Positions 52,583 to 61,548 are shown, counted from the first letter of the stretch. The stretch is 64,000 bases of DNA from Bin5 sp965242905 (GCA_965242905.1 CBDETM010000002.1:992001-1056000); one strand, 5' to 3'. Program-made: numbers and translations. Notes: a model not told the origin generated them from the letters alone.

Positions 52583-53902
52583 TTACTCTGTCCTTCGTTC
52601 GCCGGCTTCGAGCAGGCGGGCCGCGGCGCGCCAAGCGGGAATCTGCTCGGGCGAAGTTTCGAGCAGGAGGGCACGCGCCTCCTCCAGGCTGCACCAGCGG
52701 CATTCGCTGTGATTGTGATGGCCCAGTCGCACGTCCCCGTCCCCGATCTCGGCCAAAAAATATGTGACGGTGCGCTGGACATCGTAGCCGCGAATGTGGA
52801 CCGTGAAGTCAAGGGCGGTTGGACAGTTCTCGTACAGCTTGCGTATCGGCAGACCGGTCTCGATGGCGAACTCGCGGCGGGCGCAATCGAGGTCGTTCTC
52901 ATTAGGTTCAACGCCCCCGCGGGGGAACTGCCACTCCTCAAAAAAATGGTTATAGAGGAGCAGAAGCTGTGCTTCGTCCCGGCCTGCGGGCGATTTTGCG
53001 GGGCAGCGACGGATGGGGACGATACCGGCGCTGCGGCGCAGGCGCGGGGCGTTGCCGACTTCGATGGCGTCCGGCAGCGCCAGGGCGTTGGTGTAGAGGG
53101 CCTGCCCGATGATCACGCCGTCGATGCCGTAGTGTTCATGGCGCTTGAGTGCACGGATATCATCGAGACCGGCGACGCCGCCGCTGGCGATGACCTGCAG
53201 ACCTGTAAGGTCGGCCAGTGTCGCTGTAGACTGCACGTTTACTCCGCTGAGCAGGCCATCGCGGCTGATATCGGTGAACAGGGCCAGCTCAACGCCCAAT
53301 GCGGCCATACGGTGCCCCAATTCGACCGCGCTCACCTGGCTGACCTTCTGCCAGCCGTGGGTGGCGACCATCCCGTCCTTTGCATCGAGCCCAACGACGA
53401 TCCGGCATACCCCCCAGTGCTCGAGGGCGACGCGCACCAGTTCCGGATTGCGTACAGCCGCGGTCCCCAATATGATACGGTCGGCACCCAGGGAAAATGC
53501 CAGTTCGATGTCCTCGACGCTGCGCAGCCCGCCTGTGAACTGAATCGGGATATCGACCGCCTGTCTGATCTGGATGAGGCGTTGCAGGTTTATGGGCAGA
53601 TCCCTGTCCGGGCTGGATTCATCCGGCTCATTGCGAGGTTCAAGACCCGGGTCGGATTCGCCAGTGGTTTCTCCACCCTCAAGCGCGTCGGGGGAGAGGC
53701 GCTGGACTTTGGGATGGAAGTCGGACGACCCGCCAAAGGCGCCGTCGAGGTTGACGACGTGCAGCCACTCGGCGCCGAGGCTTTCCCAGTGGCGGGCCAT
53801 CTGGGCCGGGTTGTCGCTGAAGACGGTTTCAGCGTTCGGATCGCCGCGCTGCAGGCGAACACAGCGTCCTTTTCTCAGGTCAATTGCGGGATAGATGCGC
53901 AT
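52583..53902 (-). CDS. hisA: HisA isomerase fused to a C-terminal Nudix hydrolase domain
   Basis: A 439-residue fusion. Residues 1 to about 285 are HisA (ProFAR isomerase): AIDLRKGRCVRL with Asp8, NLDGAF, FTGGLRS, LFTDISRDG and VIASGGV. Its loop after the second strand is expanded by about 40 acidic, Pro-rich residues (62-104). Residues about 290-435 are a Nudix domain with a complete Nudix box, G-x5-E-x7-REF-x2-ETGL at 329-351, most like Ap4A hydrolases (RTVTYFLAEIGD, CRWCSLEEA). The fusion is not the standard HisA form; frame and homology are continuous, so I think it is genuine. Confidence 0.9.
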   Translation of the reverse strand: MRIYPAIDLRKGRCVRLQRGDPNAETVFSDNPAQMARHWESLGAEWLHVVNLDGAFGGSSDFHPKVQRLSPDALEGGETTGESDPGLEPRNEPDESSPDRDLPINLQRLIQIRQAVDIPIQFTGGLRSVEDIELAFSLGADRIILGTAAVRNPELVRVALEHWGVCRIVVGLDAKDGMVATHGWQKVSQVSAVELGHRMAALGVELALFTDISRDGLLSGVNVQSTATLADLTGLQVIASGGVAGLDDIRALKRHEHYGIDGVIIGQALYTNALALPDAIEVGNAPRLRRSAGIVPIRRCPAKSPAGRDEAQLLLLYNHFFEEWQFPRGGVEPNENDLDCARREFAIETGLPIRKLYENCPTALDFTVHIRGYDVQRTVTYFLAEIGDGDVRLGHHNHSECRWCSLEEARALLLETSPEQIPAWRAAARLLEAGERRTE

Positions 53903-53932
53903 AGTTATGTCTGTGACAATCTTTAGTTGATC

Positions 53933-55480
53933 TCAGGCATGCTGCTCCTGGGATACGCTATCATAGATGGCTTCGTCAAGTTCGGCCTGGAGTTCGATCA
54001 GCGCCTCCTCGCCCAGGATCCCTTCGCGTGAGAGGTCGTCCAGCGCGGTGCGCTCGGCGCGCAGGGCCTCTATTCGCGCCAGAGAGAGGATCTGATCGCG
54101 CAGGTCCGGCTGACTGTCCAGCAGTTCATCGATCTGGCCGCTCACGTGTTCTTCGCGTGCGGTCAACTCCGCTTTGACAGTCGTATAGGCCGTGGGGATG
54201 AGCGCGCCGTCGCGGTAGAGCCGGTCGATGTAGCTGATGGCTGAGCGAATGGCCAGAAGCTGGCCCTGGATACGTTCATACTCGGTGGGCTGCTTGGCAT
54301 CCTGCGTCAGCCCGAGCCGGGATAGCAGCCCTGAAATCGAGATCGCCTGCACCAGAATCGTGAAGAGGACGACAGCGAAGGTCATTGCCAGAAGCTGGGG
54401 GCGGTTGGCGATACCGGCGGGCAGGCTCAGCGCCAGTGCCACGCTGATCGCGCCGCGCAGCCCTCCCCATGACATTACCAGGAGGAAGGGGGCCGGCACA
54501 TTGTGACGCAAGAGGCGGACAGCGCCGCCCAGCAGATAGACAACAAGGAAACGGCCTCCCAAAACAGCAGCGACCGCGATCAGCGAGGGTCCCAGATATC
54601 TGAGCAGCTCTTCCCATTCAACGCTGATGCCGAGAAGGATGAAGATGAAGGAGTTGGCCAGGAAGGCGGTGTATTCCCAGACGGTGAAGAGAACCATCTT
54701 GGTGGAGGGCGTCATGCCGCGGGGGCCGATATTACCGTTGACCAGGCCGGCCACGACGACGGCCAGGACACCGCTGAAGTCGTAATGTTCCGCCAGTATG
54801 AAGCTGCCGTAAGCGAGGATAGTCGTCAGCGTTACCTCGATCAGATAGTCGTCGATACGCTCGATCAGCCTGGCGACGGCGTAGCCGAGGACACCGCCGA
54901 TTACGAGGCCGCCAACAGACACTCTCAGGAAATCGACCACGCCCTCCAGCGGGTTGAGCGTACCTTCCAGTGCCAGGGCCAGCATGATGTGGAAGATGAC
55001 TACGGCGGTACCGTCATTGAAAAGGCTCTCGCCTTCGACAAGGGTCATCAACCGTTTTGGCGCGCCCACGGAGCGGAAGGTAGCGACGACGGCTACGGGG
55101 TCGGTGGCGGAGATCAGTGCGCCGAAGATGAGGGCGGCCGGCAGAGGCAGCACGCCGGCGATAACCAGAACGGCTGCGATGACGCCGGTGCTGAGCAGGA
55201 CGCCCGGCACGGCCATGGCCACGATCGGCGTCAGGTCGGCTTTCAGATCCTTGAGTTGCAGGTGGAACGCGGCTTCAAAGATGAGAGGCGGGACGAAGAG
55301 ACCGAGAACAAGACCCGGCGTCAACTCCAGATGCATCCCGCCGCGGAAGGCCAGGACCAGCCCGGCGCCGACCAGCGCCACGGTGTACGGCAGTCGTATG
55401 CGGCGCACGGCCAGGGCCACGAGCAGTACGACTGCCAGCACCTGGACGATTTCAAATTCCAGCTCAAAGAAGGTTTCCAC
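53933..55480 (-). CDS. CPA1/NhaP-family Na+(K+)/H+ antiporter
   Basis: A 515-residue membrane antiporter with about 12 helices to residue 400. The ion-site signatures are ALISATDPVAVVATF and LVEGESLFNDGTAVVIF. A charged cytoplasmic tail of about 110 residues follows. It starts at GTG with GGAG 6 nt before, 3 nt after the stop of the phosphatase-fold gene. hisA follows 30 nt downstream. Confidence 0.92.
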   Translation of the reverse strand: METFFELEFEIVQVLAVVLLVALAVRRIRLPYTVALVGAGLVLAFRGGMHLELTPGLVLGLFVPPLIFEAAFHLQLKDLKADLTPIVAMAVPGVLLSTGVIAAVLVIAGVLPLPAALIFGALISATDPVAVVATFRSVGAPKRLMTLVEGESLFNDGTAVVIFHIMLALALEGTLNPLEGVVDFLRVSVGGLVIGGVLGYAVARLIERIDDYLIEVTLTTILAYGSFILAEHYDFSGVLAVVVAGLVNGNIGPRGMTPSTKMVLFTVWEYTAFLANSFIFILLGISVEWEELLRYLGPSLIAVAAVLGGRFLVVYLLGGAVRLLRHNVPAPFLLVMSWGGLRGAISVALALSLPAGIANRPQLLAMTFAVVLFTILVQAISISGLLSRLGLTQDAKQPTEYERIQGQLLAIRSAISYIDRLYRDGALIPTAYTTVKAELTAREEHVSGQIDELLDSQPDLRDQILSLARIEALRAERTALDDLSREGILGEEALIELQAELDEAIYDSVSQEQHA

Positions 55481-55483
55481 GAC

Positions 55484-56173
55484 TTACTCCAATGCAGCAG
55501 AGGGGCGGCATGGTTCCTCCAGCCCGCTGTCAAGTTGCTTGTCCGCCGGATCTTCAGCAGGGGAAGGCGCCCCCCTGGGAATGTGCGGCACACCGTGAGG
55601 GACAGCGAAATCTTCGACAATCTGCCCGTCCTGCACGCAAGCGACGGCGGCAAAGGCGAGCTGCTGCCAGTCTTTCAGTACTACGTTGGGAAGGCCAAGC
55701 AGGTGGGCTCGGTAGAGGCTGAAGGTAAGGCCGTGGCCGACGAGGGCCAAAGTCTCACGCGGATGGCGGGCTGCCCAGTCGTCGATCCCTTCGCAGAACC
55801 GGCTGAGCGCAGTTGCAGCCGGTTCCCAACCGGCGATCGATTCGCGGGGGCGGCGGAAGACCTCGGCAACGCGGGCGGTATAATCGTAGGTCCACTCGGG
55901 CGTGCGGTGCAGCTCATCGAAGCGGCTGTCCTCCTCCACCGGCAGGTCTCTTCTCTGCAGAAGCGGCGCAACTGTCAGGCGGGTTTTCGGTTCGCAGCTC
56001 AACAGCAGCCGGTCGACTTCGCTCCAGAACGGCTGCCGGGCGAGCGCTGCGGCCTGCTTGCTACCAAGCTCATCCAACTGCCAGAGAGCAGCGTCGGTGT
56101 CCGGGACCTGTCGCGTGCAAGCGTGGGCGATGAGATAAAGTTTCAGTGGCCTGCTGATTTCGGTCGCAGTCAA
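55484..56173 (-). CDS. Histidine-phosphatase-fold protein with altered RHG motif
   Basis: A 229-residue phosphoglycerate-mutase-fold protein. The LxRHGxT motif reads LIAHACT: the phospho-acceptor His is kept, but the Arg and Gly next to it are Ala. The second His (ALVGHGLT) and the region LLSCEPKTRLTVAPLL are normal. Loss of that Arg should weaken phosphate binding, so activity is doubtful. No ATG is well placed; TTG at 56173 has AGGAA before it. An ATG at 56221 without a ribosome site is the alternative. Confidence 0.7.
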   Translation of the reverse strand: MTATEISRPLKLYLIAHACTRQVPDTDAALWQLDELGSKQAAALARQPFWSEVDRLLLSCEPKTRLTVAPLLQRRDLPVEEDSRFDELHRTPEWTYDYTARVAEVFRRPRESIAGWEPAATALSRFCEGIDDWAARHPRETLALVGHGLTFSLYRAHLLGLPNVVLKDWQQLAFAAVACVQDGQIVEDFAVPHGVPHIPRGAPSPAEDPADKQLDSGLEEPCRPSAALE

Positions 56174-56281
56174 GGGTGTTCCTGACGCTGCCGGGGCAAC
56201 GCATGAAAGGGCTGCCCGCACTCTGCACGCGGGGGCAATTCGTACTGTGAGAGGCGCAGGAACTCAAATTTCAGCCTCGTT

Positions 56282-56953
56282 TCAAATGCTCTCAACATCC
56301 GGCTGGCTCTCGACAGTCTGTATGAAGTTGCGCAGGATATGCAGGCCGACCGTGTGACTTTTCTCGGGATGGCACTGGATACCCCAGGCATTGCGGTGGC
56401 GGACGATGGAGGGGTAGTCGACGCCGTAATCGGTAAGGGTCAGGACGGCGTCCGGCTCAGCGGCATCGCAGAAAAAGCTGTGGGCAAAGTAGCCGTAGGC
56501 GCCGTCTGGAACGCCTGCCAGCAGTGGATCGGGGCGCTGTTGGTGCAACTGGTTCCAGCCGATTTGAGGAATGCGCAGGCTGCGGCCGTTGCGGTGCGGG
56601 TCCGGCATCTTGTCGGGGAAGCGGCGCACGCGGCCGGGGATGAGGTGGAGCCCCTCGTGAAGGCCCATCTCCTCACTCTCGTCAAAAAGCATCTGCATGC
56701 CGACGCAGATGCCCAGCAGGGGAAGACCCGCGGCTACGCTGTCCAGAAGAGGGGTTTCGAATCCCTGGCGGCGCAGATTGTTGACGCTATCTCCGAATGC
56801 GCCTTGCCCCGGCAGAACAAGCGCCCGCCAGCGGCTGAAATCGACCGGGTGGTCGACGATATCGACCTGAATCCCAAGGGGTGCAGCTACGGTCTCAAAG
56901 GATTTGTAGACACTGCGCAGGTTGCCAACGCCGTAGTCAACAATAGCGATCAT
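56282..56953 (-). CDS. hisH: Imidazole glycerol phosphate synthase subunit HisH
   Basis: A 223-residue class I glutamine amidotransferase feeding ammonia to HisF. The catalytic triad is visible: Cys in LLGICVGMQ, and His and Glu in GIQCHPEKSH. It starts MIAIVDYGVGNLRSV. Its ATG overlaps the stop of the DUF402 gene (ATGA). Confidence 0.95.
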   Translation of the reverse strand: MIAIVDYGVGNLRSVYKSFETVAAPLGIQVDIVDHPVDFSRWRALVLPGQGAFGDSVNNLRRQGFETPLLDSVAAGLPLLGICVGMQMLFDESEEMGLHEGLHLIPGRVRRFPDKMPDPHRNGRSLRIPQIGWNQLHQQRPDPLLAGVPDGAYGYFAHSFFCDAAEPDAVLTLTDYGVDYPSIVRHRNAWGIQCHPEKSHTVGLHILRNFIQTVESQPDVESI

Positions 56954-57504
56954 TGCGAACGGGACAGACTCTTTTCCATAGCGATGGCAAAGTTGCGCAC
57001 CAGCGGTGGTGGAAACTCCTCGCGAAAGATTGCGGCAGTCAATTCACGAATCCGGGCTTCGGCTCGTTCAGCCTCCTGGCTGCTGAGCCCCTGGGCGCGC
57101 ACAACCTCGTCAAACTCCTCCTCGCGCAGAACGAAGACCCGCTTGTCGGCATTATACCAAATGGCGAGGATCAGATCCGAAGTACGGTAGGCTTTGTCCT
57201 GGCGCTGCAAGGGCCTGCAGACAGGAAGGTAGAGACCGATGGCGGAGCCTTCGGCGTCAAAGTACTTTTCGACCATCTGATCCAGGTCGGGGAGCCAGAA
57301 ACGGAACCAGACATAGCCCGGCGCGCCGATCACGGTATCGAGCAGTTCGAGAGTGGGCGCCTGATCAGTCCAGGCGGCGCGCTCGACCAAAAGGGAGTTG
57401 AACCACTCAGCGCGATAGTCGGTCATTGCGGACTGGTTATTCCAGTCCCCACTGGTAAACGATTTGAACAACCGTTGGGATGACTGCGCTGCCTCGGACA
57501 TCAT
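56950..57504 (-). CDS. DUF402-like protein
   Basis: A 184-residue protein whose central part (YFDAEGSAIGLYLPVCRPLQRQ, AIWYNADKRVFVLREEEFDEVV) resembles DUF402/FomD-type nucleoside-diphosphate-hydrolase-related proteins. The assignment is from pattern only. The frame runs on upstream into the nitrilase-fold gene; the ATG pair at 57504/57501 is the sensible start. It is coupled to hisH by a 4-nt overlap. Confidence 0.6.
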   Translation of the reverse strand: MMSEAAQSSQRLFKSFTSGDWNNQSAMTDYRAEWFNSLLVERAAWTDQAPTLELLDTVIGAPGYVWFRFWLPDLDQMVEKYFDAEGSAIGLYLPVCRPLQRQDKAYRTSDLILAIWYNADKRVFVLREEEFDEVVRAQGLSSQEAERAEARIRELTAAIFREEFPPPLVRNFAIAMEKSLSRSQ

Positions 57505-57551
57505 TTCACTTTCAGCGGCGGTCCGATACACAGACAGCCGGCAATGTTGCG

Positions 57552-58367
57552 TCAGTACTTCCTGACGATGGTCCTGTAGGCGTTGGGCTCGCGAAACTGA
57601 ATCAGCTGGCGCTCTTCGCGGATTGTCCTTACGCGGTCCAGGTCGATGGTGGCGACGGCATAGCCTTCCATAGGTTCTTCCAGGACCGTATATAGCTCTC
57701 CGTCCGGTCCTGCCAGGATGGAATCGCCCGCGAACTGCATCGTGGGCTCCTCGCCGACGCGGTTGGCCGCGGCGACAAAGAGGGCGTTTTCGGTGGCGCG
57801 GCTGACGATATGCGCCCGCCACTGCTCATGGTGACCGATTTCCCAGTTGGCGGGGAGGACGATCAGTTCGGCGCCGTCCAGGGTCAGGCTGCGCGCCGCT
57901 TCGGGAAAGATCAGGTCGGATCCGACCATGAGGCCGAAGCGCCCCCAATCGGCATCGACGTTGATGAAGCGGAAGCCGGAACGGTAGACCTGACGCTCCT
58001 CGCCCAAAAGGTGCACTTTGTGGTAGGAGGACATGATCTCGCCGTCCGGGCCCAGACAGGCCAGGCCGTTATAGAGAATGCTCTCGACCTTCTCCTTGAT
58101 GACCAGGCCGAAAACGACATGCGTGTTGAAATCGTCGGCCCGTTTTGCCAGATAGTTTGTGGCGTGGCCGGGCACGCGTTCTGCCAGCGTCGTGGCACGC
58201 AGTCCCAGTTCAGTTCCGGTATAACTGAGCTCCGGGAAGACGATCAGATCGGTCTGCTGTGTCGTGCAGATGCGCTCGACAAATTCGCCCATTTTGCGCA
58301 GGTTTTCCTCGGCGCTGGTAAGCGCGGGGGCCATCTGCACGAGAGCAACTGTGATTTCACGGGCCAT
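57552..58367 (-). CDS. Nitrilase-superfamily protein lacking the catalytic cysteine
   Basis: A 271-residue carbon-nitrogen-hydrolase fold. The Glu (LIVFPELSYTG) and Lys (YHKVHLLGEE) of the triad are present. The nucleophile motif, normally GxxxCYDxxFPE, reads LMVGSDLIFPE: the Cys is Gly and the next residue Ser. The rest of the fold is well kept (LIVLPANW, ATIDLDRVR). It may be an inactive or binding homologue. It is divergent from lspA and 47 nt upstream of the DUF402 gene. Confidence 0.8.
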   Translation of the reverse strand: MAREITVALVQMAPALTSAEENLRKMGEFVERICTTQQTDLIVFPELSYTGTELGLRATTLAERVPGHATNYLAKRADDFNTHVVFGLVIKEKVESILYNGLACLGPDGEIMSSYHKVHLLGEERQVYRSGFRFINVDADWGRFGLMVGSDLIFPEAARSLTLDGAELIVLPANWEIGHHEQWRAHIVSRATENALFVAAANRVGEEPTMQFAGDSILAGPDGELYTVLEEPMEGYAVATIDLDRVRTIREERQLIQFREPNAYRTIVRKY

Positions 58368-58498
58368 TCAGGTTCTCCGAAAAGCGTAAGACAGGTCCCA
58401 GGGGATGAAGGTCAAGCAAGTATAGCACGGTTGACTCCTTTCCCCATCTTTCGCGTGCTGTGTTAGAATTTCAGCGCAAGTCAAAAAGGAGATCGTCA

Positions 58499-59068
58499 AT
58501 GCCCGAAAACGAATCGATGTTCAAGAAAGTGGCGGGACGCACGTGGATCATTGTGCTGGTGGCGGCGATTGTAATTCCGCTGGACCAGTGGACGAAGGAG
58601 CTGGTGCGCCAGAACATCGCGAAGTTCGACTATATTATTCCGATACCTGCCCTGGGCGAGTATTTTGTCTTCGAGCACGTTGACAATTACGGCGCGGCGT
58701 TCGGCATTTTGCAGGGGGCAGGCAGTGTTTTCATCGTCATTGCGGCGGTGGTGACGGTTGGCGTTTTCTACTACGCAATCCGCCATCTGCCGGACGATCA
58801 GCGACTGATACGAATACTGCTCGGGTTCCAGGTAGGGGGCGCGCTGGGCAACGTAATCGACCGCATTATGCAGGGCTACGTAACCGATTTCGTCAAAATC
58901 GGTGTGCCCGGCGTCTACTACTGGCCAAACTTCAACATCGCCGATTCGTCAATCGTATGCAGTGTGATTGCCTTGGCGGCCGTCATTCTTTACCAGGACA
59001 TTCAGGCCTCCAAGCAGGCTAAGGAGGAGTCCATCGAGATCGGTGCAGCCGGGTCGTCGGAGGCGTAG
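58499..59068 (+). CDS. lspA: Lipoprotein signal peptidase (signal peptidase II)
   Basis: A 189-residue inner-membrane aspartic protease that cuts lipoprotein signal peptides, such as those of the three lipoproteins in this window. Four helices are visible; the catalytic Asps are in GNVIDRIMQGYVTDF and FNIADSSI, and DNYGAAFGIL is the conserved third box. AAGGAG lies 8 nt before the ATG at 58499; the frame opens 13 codons earlier without such a site. The rluD-family gene follows after 12 nt, as in many bacteria. Confidence 0.95.
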   Translation: MPENESMFKKVAGRTWIIVLVAAIVIPLDQWTKELVRQNIAKFDYIIPIPALGEYFVFEHVDNYGAAFGILQGAGSVFIVIAAVVTVGVFYYAIRHLPDDQRLIRILLGFQVGGALGNVIDRIMQGYVTDFVKIGVPGVYYWPNFNIADSSIVCSVIALAAVILYQDIQASKQAKEESIEIGAAGSSEA

Positions 59069-59080
59069 CCAAGGGAGCGG

Positions 59081-60082
59081 GTGGACAGCGAGAGCCAGGA
59101 TGTGCACCAGTTTACCGTTCCCCCGTCTGCAGCCGGCCAGCGCCTGGATCGCTGGCTGACGGACCAGTTCGAAGAGGAGAGCCGCAGCGCAATCCAGCGC
59201 TGGATTACAGAAGGGCTGGTCACCGTCGACGGCTTGCGCGCCGGCAAGGCCGGACTGCCCTTGGAAGCCGAAGCTGAGATCGAAGTCGCGGTGCCACCGG
59301 CTCCGGTGGAATCTTCACTGCGGCCTGAAGACATTCCTCTTGACATCATCTTCGAAAGCAGCGACCTGCTCGTCATTGACAAGCCGGCCGGACTGGTCGT
59401 CCATCCGGGGCCGGGCCACACAGCAGGTACCCTCGCAAACGCAGTTCTTCACCATTGCCCGCAGTTGGAAGGGATCGGCGGGGAGAAGCGGCCGGGCATC
59501 GTCCACAGGCTGGACAAAGGCACGTCCGGCGTGATCGTCGTGGCCAAAAACGACACGACGATGCGCTTTCTGCAGGAACAGTTCGCCGGCCGGACCGTGT
59601 ATAAGGAGTACCTGGCGCTGCTGGAGGGCAGGGTCGAGCCACCGCGGGGCCGCATCGACGCGCCGATCGGCCGCCATCCGACGCGGCGGCAGCGCATGGC
59701 GGTGTTGCCGGCTCCCTCCGGACTTCGTGGTGCGACCGGTACTGAGGGACCGGCGGCCAGTGCACGCGAGGCTGTAACCGAGTACGAGTGCCTGCGCGTC
59801 TACGAGGACATGTCGAGCGGGCAGACGGTACGTTTTTCGTTTGTGCGCGCGCATCTGCACACGGGACGCACGCACCAGATACGGGTCCATTTTGCCTGGC
59901 GCAAACATCCCGTGGCCGGCGACACGGAGTACGGGTATAAACGGCCGCGCCTGGCGCTGAAGCGCCCTTTTCTACACGCGCACCGGTTGGGCATCCGACT
60001 GCCCGGAACGGAAGAGCAGCGGGTGTTCGAGTCACCGCTGCCCGCCGAGCTGCAGCGCATACTCGACAGGCTGGGGGAGTGA
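59081..60082 (+). CDS. RluA/RluD-family 23S rRNA pseudouridine synthase
   Basis: A 333-residue pseudouridine synthase read from GTG. An S4 RNA-binding domain (about residues 17-80) precedes the catalytic domain with Asp145 in VHRLDKGTSG. HTGRTHQIRVHF and GDTEYG mark the family end. Its place just after lspA is typical of RluD-like genes. Residues about 218-240 carry a small Ala/Gly-rich insertion. Confidence 0.93.
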   Translation: MDSESQDVHQFTVPPSAAGQRLDRWLTDQFEEESRSAIQRWITEGLVTVDGLRAGKAGLPLEAEAEIEVAVPPAPVESSLRPEDIPLDIIFESSDLLVIDKPAGLVVHPGPGHTAGTLANAVLHHCPQLEGIGGEKRPGIVHRLDKGTSGVIVVAKNDTTMRFLQEQFAGRTVYKEYLALLEGRVEPPRGRIDAPIGRHPTRRQRMAVLPAPSGLRGATGTEGPAASAREAVTEYECLRVYEDMSSGQTVRFSFVRAHLHTGRTHQIRVHFAWRKHPVAGDTEYGYKRPRLALKRPFLHAHRLGIRLPGTEEQRVFESPLPAELQRILDRLGE

Positions 60083-60088
60083 CAGACT

Positions 60089-60433
60089 ATGATAGACAAG
60101 CTCTACAAAATCGCCGAGGGGCTGAACAACCGCTTCCAGGACGGGGACGATCCCTTCTATATTGTCACGCGGCTGGCTGAGGAGTGCGGGGAGGTGGCCA
60201 GCCAGGTGAACCATTTTGAGCGCAAGGGGGTAAAGGCGCTGAAGCTGGGTGCTCCTGACCGGGCCGCGTTCGCGAAGGAGCTGCAGGACGTGATGCGCGC
60301 CGTGGTGCAACTGGCGATCCACTACGAGCTGGAGACGGAGTTGGAGGCGTCGGTCGATCGATCCTATCGGGAAATTGTCATCGAGGGTTTGGTGGATCCG
60401 GTGCCGGAGGAGTCGGAAAGCCGAAACGACTGA
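60089..60433 (+). CDS. MazG-like nucleotide pyrophosphohydrolase
   Basis: A 114-residue all-alpha NTP-PPase-type protein. The metal motif is RLAEECGEVASQV (ExxE region) followed by KELQDVMRAVVQLA (ExxD). It starts 6 nt after the rluD-family gene. Such proteins hydrolyse non-canonical NTPs; the substrate here is unknown. Confidence 0.82.
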   Translation: MIDKLYKIAEGLNNRFQDGDDPFYIVTRLAEECGEVASQVNHFERKGVKALKLGAPDRAAFAKELQDVMRAVVQLAIHYELETELEASVDRSYREIVIEGLVDPVPEESESRND

Positions 60434-60482
60434 ACAGCTCTGTGCTGAGTTTGTACGAGCAGCGATCCAGTTCCTCTGCTCT

Positions 60483-60502
60483 ACCGGCAGCGACAGGCCG
60501 GT
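60483..60502 (+). terminator. Small hairpin, possible terminator
   Basis: ACCGGC and GCCGGT form a 6-bp stem with an 8-nt loop in the gap between convergent MazG-like and mdh genes. Confidence 0.35.
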
Positions 60503-60511
60503 CAGTCCTTC

Positions 60512-60534
60512 AAGCCCGGCAGAAGCGCGGGTTT
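60512..60534 (+). terminator. Terminator hairpin with T-rich tail
   Basis: AAGCCCG and CGGGTTT form a 7-bp stem (one G-U pair) with a 9-nt loop, followed by TCCCTTTTTCCC. It would end the lspA-rluD-MazG transcript. Confidence 0.55.
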
Positions 60535-60564
60535 TCCCTTTTTCCCGAAAAGAGGGCGACCCGA

Positions 60565-61548
60565 TCAGGCCAACCAGTCTGCAACAGCCTCGCGCTCCTC
60601 GAGAAGCTCCTGACCGCTGGCGGTGATGGCGTCGCGGTCGAAGTCGGTCAGCGGCAGCCCTTCCACGATCTGGTAGGCACCATCCTCAACTGTCACGGGA
60701 TAGCTGAATATCACGCCGGCGGGAAAGTCGTAGGCGCCGGTGCCGGGGATGCCCATGCTGACCCAGTCGTCCGTGGTCGCGCCTCCGTACCAGCTCTGCA
60801 CGTGGTTGATACAGGCGTTGGCCGCGCTGGCCGCGCTGCTGGCGCCCCGGGCCGCGATCACGGCGGCGCCGCGTTGCTGTACGGCGGGGATAAATGTCCG
60901 CCTGATCCAGGAGAAGTCGGCGACGACGGCTGCTGCCGGCTGGCCGTCGATGCTGGCATGGAAGAGGTCGGGATACTGGGTGGCGCTGTGATTGCCCCAG
61001 ATGGCCACATTCTTGACCGTGTGGAGCGGCCGCCCGGCTTTTTTGGCGAGCATACTCTGGGCGCGATTGTGATCGAGGCGGGTCATGGCGGTAAAGCGTT
61101 CCTGGGGCACGTCGGGGGCGTTGTGCATGGCGATCAGGCAGTTGGTATTGGCCGGATTACCGACGACGACGACGCGGACGTCGGAGGCGGCGTTGTCGTT
61201 GATCGCCTTACCCTGGGTGACGAAGATAGGGCCGTTGGCGCTGAGCAGGTCTTTGCGCTCCATACCGGCGGTGCGGGGGCGGGCGCCGACCAGCAGGGAC
61301 CAGTTGGCTCCGGCAAAGGCAACGTCCGGATCGTCGGTCAGGATCGTATCGGAGAGCAGGGGGAAGGCACAGTCGTCCAACTCCATTGCGACGCCCTCGA
61401 GTGCGCCCATCGCGGGCGGAATCTCCAGCAGCTGGAGGATAACAGGCTGATCGGGGCCAAACAGGTCGCCATTGGCGATGCGAAAGATGAGGGCATAGCC
61501 GATATTGCCGGCGGCGCCGGTTACGGCTACACGAATCGGGTCATTCAT
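60565..61548 (-). CDS. mdh: Malate dehydrogenase
   Basis: A 327-residue NAD-dependent malate dehydrogenase of the cytosolic type. The nucleotide-binding start is VAVTGAAGNIGYALIFRIA; active-site residues are in GARPRTAGMERKDLL (Arg), VVVVGNPANTNCLIA (Asn), LDHNRA (Asp) and IWGNHSATQYPD (His). The frame opens 32 codons upstream without family similarity; the ATG at 61548 starts the conserved MNDPIRVAVTG. It lies 46 nt downstream of the GNAT gene. Confidence 0.94.
   Translation of the reverse strand: MNDPIRVAVTGAAGNIGYALIFRIANGDLFGPDQPVILQLLEIPPAMGALEGVAMELDDCAFPLLSDTILTDDPDVAFAGANWSLLVGARPRTAGMERKDLLSANGPIFVTQGKAINDNAASDVRVVVVGNPANTNCLIAMHNAPDVPQERFTAMTRLDHNRAQSMLAKKAGRPLHTVKNVAIWGNHSATQYPDLFHASIDGQPAAAVVADFSWIRRTFIPAVQQRGAAVIAARGASSAASAANACINHVQSWYGGATTDDWVSMGIPGTGAYDFPAGVIFSYPVTVEDGAYQIVEGLPLTDFDRDAITASGQELLEEREAVADWLA

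Noticed and set aside
54503..56185. A 560-residue plus-strand open frame
   Set aside because: It is antisense to the antiporter and phosphatase-fold genes and has no family-like sequence; high GC content leaves long shadow frames.
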